Program-made: the position numbers and the translations under genes
Notes under the pieces: model-generated
Told to the model about the DNA's origin: nothing
The model's input: only the letters and a program-made list of their open reading frames with translations
The model's database searches: none
In this document: piece by piece, positions 1-8,100 of the stretch
Layout: each line of letters opens with the position of its first letter
How positions within the stretch are numbered: position 1 is the stretch's first letter
Assembly: GCA_002686115.1 (NCBI GenBank)
Contig: NZAF01000088.1
Span: forward strand, 1 to 11,291
Length of the DNA stretch: 11,291 nt
DNA from: Halobacteriovorax sp.
GTDB taxonomy: Bacteria; Bdellovibrionota; Bacteriovoracia; Bacteriovoracales; Bacteriovoracaceae
Direction of reading: 5' to 3'

Positions 1-389
1 CTAAAGAACAAATTGAAAAGGCCGTTAGCAAAAGATGTAAGAAATATCTTTCATATCTGAATGAAAATAAACTAATCAAATTTGATGGAGACTTTTACAC
101 TTCTTTAAGTTCAGAAGTAAAAATGCCAAAAGCGACAAACGATCAACTTAGAAAGTTTTATGATAAATTTGATCAATGGGATAAAGAGATTGGTGTTGAT
201 TATGATTTCACTAATATTAAAAGAAAGGGACTTATAAAAAGAATATCTCCTAAGTATATTGATCTTATATCTAAGCAATTAGACTTAGTCATAGATCTCA
301 TTCATACCTCAAATGATCTCGATCAAGATGTAAATGAAGTGATTTTAAGTCTCAATCTTTCTGTTGATATCGGAAGGTTACCTGGTTAG
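1..389 (+). CDS. C-terminal end of a possible winged-helix/TIGR02147-like regulator (5' truncated)
   Basis: The frame is open from the window edge to the TAG at 387-389, giving about 129 residues, so the gene starts outside the window. The ATG at 123 is internal, because the reading frame continues upstream of it without a stop and with protein-like composition. The first 35 visible residues (KRCKKYLSYLNENKLIKFDG then DFYTSL) read like the last helix and wing of a winged-helix domain. The rest is helical and charged and ends SLNLSVDIGRLPG. This layout recalls the TIGR02147/DUF4423 family, which is abundant in Bdellovibrionota and Fibrobacter and whose function is mostly unknown beyond a suspected regulatory role. 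That assignment is tentative because the N-terminal half is missing. The gene converges on the histidine phosphatase gene, with 4 bases between the stop codons. Confidence 0.62.
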   Translation, partial: KEQIEKAVSKRCKKYLSYLNENKLIKFDGDFYTSLSSEVKMPKATNDQLRKFYDKFDQWDKEIGVDYDFTNIKRKGLIKRISPKYIDLISKQLDLVIDLIHTSNDLDQDVNEVILSLNLSVDIGRLPG

Positions 390-407
390 TAACTTATAAG
401 TAATTAA
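386..407. other. AT-rich dyad spanning two convergent stop codons
   Basis: A perfect 10-base palindrome, ACTTATAAGT (392-401), sits between the forward TAG (387-389) and runs over the reverse-strand stop (394-396). Outside it, after one A-A mismatch, five more positions pair with one G-T wobble. There is no GC-rich stem and no T tract on either side, so it is at best a weak bidirectional transcription end and may be chance. Confidence 0.2.
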
Positions 408-951
408 TAAAATGAAATTTCGAATTCTTATATTTAACATGAACTAATTCACAATTATTTATTTTCTTAAATTGATATTTCTCACATTGCTCAAGAAATC
501 TTGCCATTGTTCCACCATGTGTAGAGAGAATAATAACCTCATGACTATCTTGTTTAACAGTCTTTTTTACAAAGTTCATAATTCGTTCACGATGTTCTTT
601 GATGGACTCACCGCCCTCAAATCGAAATTCAGGGGTAGGGCTTTGAAAGTCAAAATTAATTTCACTCCGACTCATTCCTTCCATCATTCCAATATCAATT
701 TCTCTTAACTGATCATTTAGAACAATGTCTTTATGAGGTAGGACAATTTTGCATGTCTCATGGGCCCTTTTTAAGTCTGAAGAATAGACTGCAAATGAAG
801 AGAGAGTCTTTGTCACATTAGAAACTTTTTGATGAAGTTCTCTTGCTTCAATTAGACCTGTTTCATTTAGTGGAATATCTCTATGTCCTTGCATCTTGTG
901 AAGTAAATTCCACTCAGTTTGGCCATGTCTAAAAAGATAAATATCTTTCAT
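394..951 (-). CDS. Histidine phosphatase family protein (phosphoglycerate mutase-like)
   Basis: This 185-residue single-domain protein belongs to the histidine phosphatase superfamily, whose members transfer phosphate through a phosphohistidine. The RHG signature is at residues 8-10 in LFRHGQTEWN, making His9 the nucleophile. SSDLKRAHET (57-66) supplies the usual arginine (Arg62), LREIDIG (82-88) carries the acid Glu84, and STHGGTMARF (143-152) holds the second histidine, His145. FEGGES (111-116) matches the GGES segment of the cofactor-independent phosphatase branch. The short length fits GpmB/CobC-like broad phosphatases better than glycolytic dPGM. The substrate cannot be read from sequence: sugar phosphates, alpha-ribazole phosphate or nucleotides are all possible. 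No signal peptide is present, so it should be cytosolic. It begins 6 bases after the ankyrin lipoprotein gene ends; an AGGAT about 13 bases upstream of the ATG lies inside that gene. It is probably the last gene of the reverse cluster. Confidence 0.9.
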   Translation of the reverse strand: MKDIYLFRHGQTEWNLLHKMQGHRDIPLNETGLIEARELHQKVSNVTKTLSSFAVYSSDLKRAHETCKIVLPHKDIVLNDQLREIDIGMMEGMSRSEINFDFQSPTPEFRFEGGESIKEHRERIMNFVKKTVKQDSHEVIILSTHGGTMARFLEQCEKYQFKKINNCELVHVKYKNSKFHFINYL

Positions 952-957
952 GTGTAT

Positions 958-2334
958 TTATTTGATCCTGATATTTGGTAGCTTGATGCCTGTTCTTGTA
1001 GCGAGCTCTTTTGCAGATTCACCTTTTTGGTCTCTAATTGTTGGATCTGCACCAAGTTTTAATAATGCACGAATATTACCGAACTTTTTATTTTCGATAG
1101 CATAGTGAAGGGCCGTTTTTCCATCATTTTGTGAGACAGAGTTGACATCAATATTCTTTCTGTTAACAAGATAACGTAATGTTTCTCCGACTGCATTTCT
1201 TGAAGCGAAAAACAATGATTTTGAATTATATTTCTTTTCTTTTAATCTCACATTTTCTTTTAAACCGACAAGCTTATTAAAAGAGGCAGGCTTTCTAGAT
1301 GATCTCCTTGATCTTCTTCTTTCCATTCTTTTTTTGTCTCTGTCAGCAAGAAGCTTCTGTATTTCAAGTGCTTCTTGATCTTCTTTTTTAAAGCTATCTG
1401 GCATTATTGTCCCAGACTTTATATTGTTACCTATTTTATTCTTGTACACTTCTTTTTTGTCATTCGTTCCTAAGAGGTCGTTGATATCCTGATCTTCAAG
1501 ACTCAAGTCGCTCTTTGCTACTTGTGGAGCGACTTCTTTTCTCTTATCTACTCCTAGTAAGTCATTTAAGTCACTTTCTTTAAGAGCTAAATTGTCGCTC
1601 TTTTGCTTAACCATGAGCTTTCCATTTTGGTAGTATAAGTTCTCACTTAGTTTTGGAGAGTTCTCATCTGTTAAGTCTAAAATTGGTAAGCCTCCATTAT
1701 TACTGACTCCACTAACAACTGAAGAATCATCAGAGAGTAGTGCAGCGATTTCAGAGTCACTTTCAAAAAATTCATTATCGTTATCTAAATTTGAATTCGT
1801 GGCAACTTCATTCTGATCAGAGAGAAAGTCATCATCAAGAATCTCATCAGTTATAGAGCCTTCGTTCTCTTCAGAGTTACTGTTAGCTGCTACGCTTGTT
1901 TCTTGATTTGTTGATAATTCGTCTAAGTCATCCTCAGAGCTCTCATCTAAACTATCCATTGAGTCTGCTTGAGCTACTTCATTGTTATCAGAATCAAGAA
2001 TATCCTGTGAGTTTTCGACACCTAATAGATCATTGATTGAATCACTATCAGGAGAAGCGAGTAGTGTATTTGTGGCGACTTCTGTTTCTTCTTGATCTTC
2101 ATCATTTTCTTCTTCATCTACATCATCAACTTCAGCTACTTCAGTATCAGACTCATCATCAAGTTCTTCTGTTTCATCTTCATCGTCAGACTCATCATTG
2201 AAACCTAGTAAATCATCTAAGTCACTTGCTGTTTCGAGTGGATTTGATTCCATCGTCATACCATCTTCAGATTTAGACGATGATCCACAGGAGTTAATAG
2301 TTAAAATGAATATAAGAATTATTATTGCTTTCAC
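958..2334 (-). CDS. Acidic repeat lipoprotein with C-terminal ankyrin repeats
   Basis: This 458-residue protein starts with a hydrophobic signal (residues 3-13) followed by NSCGSSSKSEDG. Cys16 is the likely lipidated residue, although Asn at -2 makes the lipobox imperfect. The mature chain has three parts. Residues about 24-235 are low-complexity and very rich in Asp, Glu, Ser and Asn. Residues about 330-370 are strongly basic (KKRMERRRSRRSSRK). Residues about 373-450 form ankyrin repeats, clearest at GKTALHYAIENK (405-416) and RALLKLGADPTIRD (422-435). Four DLLG motifs lie at 38-44, 99-105, 255-261 and 283-289, interspersed with EVA tripeptides (66-68, 86-88, 119-121, 176-178, 267-269). The start is GTG at 2334: the frame has a TAA two codons upstream, so no earlier start fits, and no clear Shine-Dalgarno sequence is visible. 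It follows the HAD gene by 56 bases. It is probably an envelope protein that binds partners through the DLLG motifs and ankyrin repeats. Its function is unknown. Confidence 0.85.
   Translation of the reverse strand: MKAIIILIFILTINSCGSSSKSEDGMTMESNPLETASDLDDLLGFNDESDDEDETEELDDESDTEVAEVDDVDEEENDEDQEETEVATNTLLASPDSDSINDLLGVENSQDILDSDNNEVAQADSMDSLDESSEDDLDELSTNQETSVAANSNSEENEGSITDEILDDDFLSDQNEVATNSNLDNDNEFFESDSEIAALLSDDSSVVSGVSNNGGLPILDLTDENSPKLSENLYYQNGKLMVKQKSDNLALKESDLNDLLGVDKRKEVAPQVAKSDLSLEDQDINDLLGTNDKKEVYKNKIGNNIKSGTIMPDSFKKEDQEALEIQKLLADRDKKRMERRRSRRSSRKPASFNKLVGLKENVRLKEKKYNSKSLFFASRNAVGETLRYLVNRKNIDVNSVSQNDGKTALHYAIENKKFGNIRALLKLGADPTIRDQKGESAKELATRTGIKLPNIRIK
1468..2223 (-). repeat. 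Four coding repeats of a D[LI][ND]DLLG-type motif
   Basis: Within the acidic lipoprotein, the heptad reads DLDDLLG (bases 2203-2223), SINDLLG (2020-2040), DLNDLLG (1552-1572) and DINDLLG (1468-1488). Each is followed within a few residues by an acidic residue. The last two copies are 28 residues apart in the clearest unit, which also holds an EVA tripeptide after the heptad. The codons differ between copies, so the amino-acid motif rather than the DNA is conserved. That points to selection on a short binding motif rather than recent duplication. Confidence 0.75.
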
Positions 2335-2390
2335 AATTTATTTATCGGCAAATTTTTCTGGTACTTTATTGTCGGGAAAATCTTTTTTGA

Positions 2391-3293
2391 TTAAATAAAG
2401 AGACTTAATTGGTCAAGCTTTGACTCTGATTTGGTAATGATTGTTTTGACTTCATGTTCGAGGATTTCTCTTTTTTCAAAGCCATTTTCATATGTTTGTA
2501 TAACAAAGAAACTCATTCTAGGAAATTTGGACTTAAGTTCTACCATAGACTCTGTAATGAGGTCGATATTACCAGGATCATCATCACTCATTCCAAAGCG
2601 GTGGAAATCAGAGTAGCCATAGATTGAAATCGCTTTTTCAACAGACTCTATAATTGCCTTATATTTTAGCTCTGGCACAGAGTAGCCCTCATCTCTTCCA
2701 CCAAGCTTCTTTCTCACGTGAGGATTTGATACAGGGTAGATGGTATGAAAATTAGGCTTGCTAGGAAGATGACCATGTTCGACTATTTTTTCAATCCCAG
2801 CGCGAATAGTTTCTTCCTGATGGCCTCTGGCTGTAATTATAGAGATCGGTCTTTGATTATAAGTCGCATGATAAAAATGATTCCAACTAGGAGCCTTCCA
2901 AACATGATCTGCGTTCTCTAATGCCTTTTCAATATCTCTGATGAATGACTGTCGTTTTCCTGTTATTCTTTGTCCTATCGAAAAGTCCTGATCTCTAAAG
3001 TTTCTAAATGAGCCATTCTCATCATTAAAGTCCATAAAGTAATTTTGATAGGGACCTTCTTTACCAATGATTCTATTGTGTTCAGCGAATTCAGAACTAG
3101 AAAGGAACTTTTCACTACCATCTTCTTTGTTAAAGATGACAATTGGAGTTGTTAGGTAAACTACGTTGTCATCAAAGTCGAAGAAATAAAAGCTCTTACC
3201 ACCCAAATGAAAATTTCGGTCTTTCTCTTTCTCTCGCGGAAAATCAAAGGCGAGCTGAGTGCTATTTGTTTTTTTCTTCGTAAAAATGGCCAT
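2391..3293 (-). CDS. HAD-like phosphohydrolase with putative sliding-clamp-binding motifs
   Basis: This 300-residue soluble protein has the haloacid dehalogenase motifs in order. Motif I is FYFFDFDDN (residues 35-43), with Asp39 as candidate nucleophile and Asp41 as acid/base. Motif II is SIITARG (151-157, Thr154), a candidate motif III lysine lies in ELKYKA (208-213), and motif IV is GMSDDDPGNID (234-244). The DxDxN form instead of DxDxT is slightly unusual. An insertion of about 100 residues between motifs I and II (about 50-150) would be a cap or substrate-specificity region. The C-terminus, residues 295-299, is QLSLF followed by Ile300 and the stop, an exact match to the beta-clamp-binding pentapeptide QL[SD]LF. 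QLAFDF at 13-18 is a second clamp-like motif. The ATG at 3293 has no visible Shine-Dalgarno sequence, and a good promoter lies only a few bases upstream. Substrate is unknown; a DNA-end or nucleotide phosphatase is possible but inferred only from the clamp motifs. Confidence 0.85.
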   Translation of the reverse strand: MAIFTKKKTNSTQLAFDFPREKEKDRNFHLGGKSFYFFDFDDNVVYLTTPIVIFNKEDGSEKFLSSSEFAEHNRIIGKEGPYQNYFMDFNDENGSFRNFRDQDFSIGQRITGKRQSFIRDIEKALENADHVWKAPSWNHFYHATYNQRPISIITARGHQEETIRAGIEKIVEHGHLPSKPNFHTIYPVSNPHVRKKLGGRDEGYSVPELKYKAIIESVEKAISIYGYSDFHRFGMSDDDPGNIDLITESMVELKSKFPRMSFFVIQTYENGFEKREILEHEVKTIITKSESKLDQLSLFI

Positions 3294-3302
3294 ACGTTCA
3301 AT

Positions 3303-3330
3303 ATCATACGAAATTGATCTTTATTTTCAA
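3303..3330 (-). promoter_or_regulatory. Probable sigma70 promoter of the HAD-ankyrin-phosphatase cluster
   Basis: On the reverse strand, TTGAAA (3325-3330) and TATGAT (3303-3308) each match five of six bases of the -35 and -10 consensus and are separated by 16 bases. Transcription would start near 3296, giving a leader of only about three bases before the ATG at 3293. This predicts a leaderless or nearly leaderless mRNA and agrees with the absence of a Shine-Dalgarno sequence. Confidence 0.5.
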
Positions 3331-3386
3331 TGAGATAAGACTTGATATGAACTTTTTATATGTTTTTTACAGTAAATATACATAAG

Positions 3387-3404
3387 ATGACAAAAATCTG
3401 ACTT
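3387..3404 (+). promoter_or_regulatory. Possible Pho-box-like 11-base direct repeat upstream of the PhoX gene
   Basis: ATGACAA and CTGACTT, separated by AAAT, place two TGAC cores exactly 11 bases apart, the spacing of PhoB half-sites (CTGTCAT-N4-CTGTCAT). A TATATT that could act as a -10 lies immediately after, at 3406-3411. The match to the enterobacterial half-site is poor, and PhoB specificity in this lineage is unknown. It is listed because the downstream gene belongs to a family often controlled by phosphate. Confidence 0.18.
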
Positions 3405-3444
3405 TTATATTCTAGGGAACTTCGTTATTATTTGGTCGTTTTAA

Positions 3445-3450
3445 AAGGAT
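3445..3450 (+). promoter_or_regulatory. Ribosome binding site selecting a GTG start
   Basis: AAGGAT ends six bases before the GTG at 3457. This spacing, together with the twin-arginine motif starting five codons later, supports GTG as the true start of the PhoX-family gene. Confidence 0.65.
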
Positions 3451-3456
3451 ATCATT

Positions 3457-5052
3457 GTGACAGACATAACTCGTAGAAATTTTGTAAAGTTCCTCGGTGG
3501 ATCGATTGCTCTTTTACCCCTTGCTTCATGCTCATTCCTTATGAAAAAAGCACCTGGGGATCTTTTAAAGTCTCAAGGACTTTTTCCATCAGATAAGGAC
3601 GATTTGATTCTTGCCGAAGGTCTTAAATATGACATTGTCTCTAAGTGGGGAGACAAGATCAACCCAACCTCTGAGTTTGGATTTAATAATGATTACACAG
3701 CTTTTTTTCCTATCGCTAATGACCGAGGTATTTTATGGGTGAACCATGAGTACCCAGATGTGAGATTTGTTTCTGGCTATGAGAAAGGAATGAAAAGAAC
3801 ACTCAAGCAAGTTGAAGAAGAAATGAAGAGTGTCGGAGGCTCATTGATAGAGATCAAAAAAGATGAGCAAGGAAAATGGAGCTTGGTCGAAAACTCAAAA
3901 TATAATCGAAGACTCGATGGCATGACAGAAATTCCTCTTGTTAGCGAAAGGCCAATTGCTGGAAAGACAAAAGCTATTGGAACACTCGCAAATTGTGCCG
4001 GGGGAGTTACCCCATGGGGAACTGTTTTAACTTGTGAAGAAAATTTTGATGGATTTTATGGAGACCTTTTACATGATGGTACTGTAGAAAAGAGCAGACT
4101 AGGTTGGGAGATGTTTCATAAAAGAAGTCCACATCACTATGGCTGGGTTGTGGAAGTTAATCCTTTTACAGGAGAAGCAAAGAAGTTAACTTCAATAGGA
4201 CGATTTGCTCATGAGTGTTGCACCGTTGTTAAAGCAAAAGATGGGCGAGCAGTGGCATTTTCTGGTGATGATAAAAGAGATGAATTCGTCTATAAGTTTA
4301 TTTCTTCAAAAAAAGATTCTCTAGAAGAGGGAGAATTATTTGTAGCTGATTTCGTAAACGGGAAATGGCTTTCATTAGATATTAACAAAAGTGATATTCT
4401 AAAAAAGAATTTTAAGGATCAAACCGATGTCTTGATTCATTGCCGAGAAGCGGGCAGGCTTTTAGGGGCAACTAAAATGGATAGACCAGAGGATTTTGAG
4501 ATTCATCCATTTACTGGTGATGTCTACTTAACACTTACAAACAATTATTCAAAAAACAAACCTGAAACTAAGAATAATTATCACGGAAAAATTTTAAAAA
4601 TCGTTCATAAGGATAATGATTATCTTCTAGATAGTTTTGAAAGTGAGGACTTTGTTGTTGGTGGAGTTGATTCTCGTATCTCTTGTCCAGATAATTTAGC
4701 TTTTGATAAGAGCGGAAACTTATGGGTTACAAACGATATTTCAGGTTCAATGATTAATAAAGACCCTTACAAATCTTTTAAAAATAATGGTCTCTATTAT
4801 ATTCCTACCAGTGGTGAGCATGCAGGCCATGTGTTTCAAGTTGCTTCTGCACCAGTTGAGGCAGAGCTTACTGGAATGAGTTTTACACCAGACTACAAAA
4901 CATTATTTCTCTCAGTTCAACATCCTGGAGAAAAATCAAGATCTGTTTCTAGGCCCTCAAGTCATTGGCCTTCTCATGGAAATGATATGCCGCGTCCAGC
5001 GGTTGTCCAAATTTCTGGGAAAATGCTTGATAAATTAGTGGGTAACGCGTAG
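3457..5052 (+). CDS. PhoX/DUF839-family phosphatase-like protein, Tat-exported lipoprotein
   Basis: This 531-residue protein has the PhoX/DUF839 beta-propeller fold signatures. PhoX enzymes are Fe/Ca-dependent alkaline phosphatases that release phosphate from organic phosphoesters outside the cytoplasm. Family motifs appear in order: NHEYP (96-100), NCAGGVTPWGT (179-189), TCEEN (192-196), GRFAHE (248-253), SGDD (269-272), RPEDFEIHPFTGDVY (343-357) with TNN (361-363), PDNLAFD (411-417) and QHPGE (488-492). The acidic residues and cysteines expected around the metal site are present. The N-terminus is a twin-arginine signal (TRRNFVKFLGG, 5-15) that runs into a lipobox, LASC, at 22-25. Cys25 would be lipidated, and Ser at +2 fits outer-membrane sorting. 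Folding with metals before Tat export is typical of the family. The gene is transcribed alone, divergent from the HAD cluster and 103 bases before dnaE. Some DUF839 members have no shown phosphatase activity, so the enzymatic call is probable, not certain. Confidence 0.9.
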   Translation: MTDITRRNFVKFLGGSIALLPLASCSFLMKKAPGDLLKSQGLFPSDKDDLILAEGLKYDIVSKWGDKINPTSEFGFNNDYTAFFPIANDRGILWVNHEYPDVRFVSGYEKGMKRTLKQVEEEMKSVGGSLIEIKKDEQGKWSLVENSKYNRRLDGMTEIPLVSERPIAGKTKAIGTLANCAGGVTPWGTVLTCEENFDGFYGDLLHDGTVEKSRLGWEMFHKRSPHHYGWVVEVNPFTGEAKKLTSIGRFAHECCTVVKAKDGRAVAFSGDDKRDEFVYKFISSKKDSLEEGELFVADFVNGKWLSLDINKSDILKKNFKDQTDVLIHCREAGRLLGATKMDRPEDFEIHPFTGDVYLTLTNNYSKNKPETKNNYHGKILKIVHKDNDYLLDSFESEDFVVGGVDSRISCPDNLAFDKSGNLWVTNDISGSMINKDPYKSFKNNGLYYIPTSGEHAGHVFQVASAPVEAELTGMSFTPDYKTLFLSVQHPGEKSRSVSRPSSHWPSHGNDMPRPAVVQISGKMLDKLVGNA

Positions 5053-5155
5053 CGAATCATTGTTTTTTCGCATGTCTTTAAGCGTTAATAAATTACAAAG
5101 CACATGAAATATGGCATGATTGTATGACACACACTGATTTCAAAATGAGGCATAA

Positions 5156-8100
5156 ATGACAGAAAGTACATCATTTAAAGAAACTCACCCGGATAGTTTT
5201 GTTCATCTCCATCTTCATACACAATATTCTCTTTTAGATGGAGCGATTAGACTTAAAGATTTAATCCCAAGAGCAAAAGAGTTAGGAGTTCCAGCAATCG
5301 CACAAACAGATCATGGAAATATGTTTGGGGCAATTGATTTTTATACGAGATGTAAGGCAGAGGGAATTAAGCCAATTCTTGGATCTGAAATTTATTTTAC
5401 ACCTGGCTCAAGACACGATAGGCGAGCTGCTAAAAGAGTAAAAACTGTAGGCTCTCAAGATGCAGAAGAGTCATCAAGACAAATTCACCACTTAATTCTT
5501 CTTTGTAAGAATAACACTGGATACAAAAACCTTTGTAAACTTCTATCTAAAGCATATTTAGAAGGCTTTTATTACAAGCCAAGAGCTGATATTGAATTAC
5601 TGAGAGAATATTCAGAAGGACTCGTTTGTACAACGGCATGTCTTAAAGGAGAAGTTGGTTATAACTTCTTTACTGGTCAAGACGAAAGAGCAATTAGTGC
5701 TATTGAAAAACTTAAGGATGTCTTTGAAGATGATTTTTACTTAGAAATTCAAGAAAATGGAATTCCTGAACAAAAAATTGTTAACGAAAAAGTTATTGAT
5801 TTTGCGAAGAAAAATAATATCAAATTAGTTGCAACTAATGACTCTCACTATATGACCCCTGAAGATGCACGAGCTCAAGAAGTTCTTCTATGTATCCAAA
5901 CAGGGAAAACGTACGCAGATGAAAATAGAATGCGTATGACTTCTCAAGAGTTCTTTTATAAAACTCCAGAGCAAATGAGAGAAGCCTTCCACTACATTCC
6001 AGAAGCTTGTGATAATACTTTAGAAATAGCTGATAAATGTAATGTTGAACTTACATGGACAGATGAAAAAGGAAATCAAATTTATCATCTTCCTGATTAT
6101 CCAATTGATACAGGGGAGAGCCCTGAAGAGTTCTTTGAAAGAGTAGCAAAAGAGGGACTGGAAGAAAGATTTAAAGGTCCTCATTTTAAAAAACTTGTGA
6201 CTCAAGATAATTGGGAAAGCGAATTAAGACCTCAGTACTATGAAAGACTTCAATATGAAATTGATATGATTAATCAGATGGGTTTCCCTGGTTACTTTCT
6301 TATTGTTGCTGACTTTATACAGTGGTCTAAAGACAATGGGATTCCAGTTGGACCAGGTAGGGGTTCTGGGGCAGGTTCTTTAGTTGCTTATGCGATGTTA
6401 ATTACAAATATTAACCCTCTTCCATATAACCTTCTTTTTGAAAGATTTATTAATCCTGAAAGAATTTCTATGCCTGACTTTGATGTCGACTTTTGTCAAA
6501 GTGGAAGGCAAAGAGTTATTGAGTACGTTACTCAAAAGTATGGTGAAGATAAGGTTGGCCAGATCATTACCTTTGGTAAGTTACAAGCAAAAGCTGTTGT
6601 TAAAGACGTAGCAAGAGTTTTTGATTTAACTTTTGCAGAAGCAAATATGATCTCGAAGCTTATCCCTGATGAAATAGGTATTACTCTTGATAAGGCGATT
6701 GAAATGGAGCCTAAGCTTCAAGAACTTATTGAGACAGATCAAAAGATTAACCAAATTTTTACGATTGCGAAAAGACTTGAAGGTCTATACAGACATGCTG
6801 GTATTCACGCTGCTGGTGTTGTTATTACCAATGAGCCTCTTGTTGAATATTGTCCACTTTTTAAAGGAGCAAAAGGGGAGAAAGTTATTCAATTTGATAA
6901 GGACTTTGGTGAACAAATCGGTCTTGTTAAATTTGACTTTCTTGGCCTAAAAACTCTAACCGTTATTGATTACGCATCAAAATTTATTCAAAGAGATCAT
7001 ATCAAAGATTTTGATATTGAAGAGATTGACTATGAAGACAGTGATGTTTTCAACTTCATCGGAGAAGGGCACTCTACAGGTGTCTTCCAACTTGAATCTT
7101 CTGGGATGATTGATCTTTGTAAGAGAATTAAACCTGACTCTATTGATGATATTACAGCTATTAATGCTCTTTACAGACCGGGACCTATGGGTTCAGGGAT
7201 GCATGATGAGTTTGTTGAAATTAAACATGGTAGAAAACCCGAGACATATGCGTTTGAAGAATTAAAGCCTCTTTTAAAAGATACTTACGGCATTATCATT
7301 TACCAAGAGCAGGTTATGAATATTGCTCGAGTTCTAGCTGGGTACTCACTAGGGCAAGCAGATATCCTTAGAAAGGCCATGGGTAAAAAGAAGATTAAAC
7401 TTATTCAAGAGCATAGGGAAATCTTTTTAAATGGTGCTAAGGAGAGAGGCTTTGATGAGAAAAAAGCTGATGACCTTTATAGCCTAATGGCAAGTTTTGC
7501 AGAATATGGCTTTAATAAGTCCCACGCTGTTGCTTATTCTTATATCTCTTATCAAACTGCCTTTTTAAAGTACTACTATCCGGCGCAATTCTTTGCGGGT
7601 CTTTTAAGTACAGAGCTTAATAATACGGATAAAGTTACAATCTATATTAATGATGCCAAAAAATATGGAGTTCAAGTACTTCCACCAGATGTTAATGAGT
7701 CTCTTTGGATGTTTAACGTTGTGGATAATAACCTCCGCTTTGGAATGGGAGCGATCAAAGGTGTTGGTGAAGGAGCAGTTGAAAATATTATTGCTGAGAG
7801 AGAGGAAAATGGTCCTTATGTAGGGTTCATCGACTTCTTGGAAAGGGTTGATTTAAAGGCGGTAAATAAGAGAGTTATTGAAGCTCTTATTAAGGTTGGA
7901 GCCTTTGATAATATTGAAAGCTCTATGAATAGAAAAACGATGTTTGATAACATGGAATTCATAGTGTCTTATGCTCAGAAAAAACAGAAAGAAAAAGAAA
8001 TTGGTCAGTCTAATCTCTTTGATATGGGAAGTGGAACGGCTGAAGAGGAAAAAGCAACACAATTAGATTTACAGGTCTCTGAAGACTATGATGACAGAGA

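Noticed and set aside
2198..2398. Forward open frame opposite the start of the ankyrin lipoprotein gene.
   Set aside because: It lies antisense to the acidic repeat region, whose Asp/Glu/Ser codons leave the opposite strand free of stops; the protein has no recognisable features.
2338..2414. A short protein-like open frame running out of the HAD gene on the reverse strand, reading LIKKDFPDNKVPEKFADK before its stop.
   Set aside because: It has no start codon or Shine-Dalgarno sequence and is closed by a TGA inside the HAD gene. It could be a remnant of a longer ancestral C-terminus reached by frameshift, but the HAD protein already ends in a sensible motif, so chance is likelier.
5052..5071. 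Small hairpin GCGAA...TTCGC with a T run after the PhoX gene.
   Set aside because: The stem is five pairs with a ten-base loop that contains the T run itself, so it does not have the layout of an intrinsic terminator.
6687..6950. Second forward open frame inside dnaE.
   Set aside because: It is an out-of-frame shadow over a well-conserved stretch of the polymerase and carries no recognisable domain or ribosome binding site.
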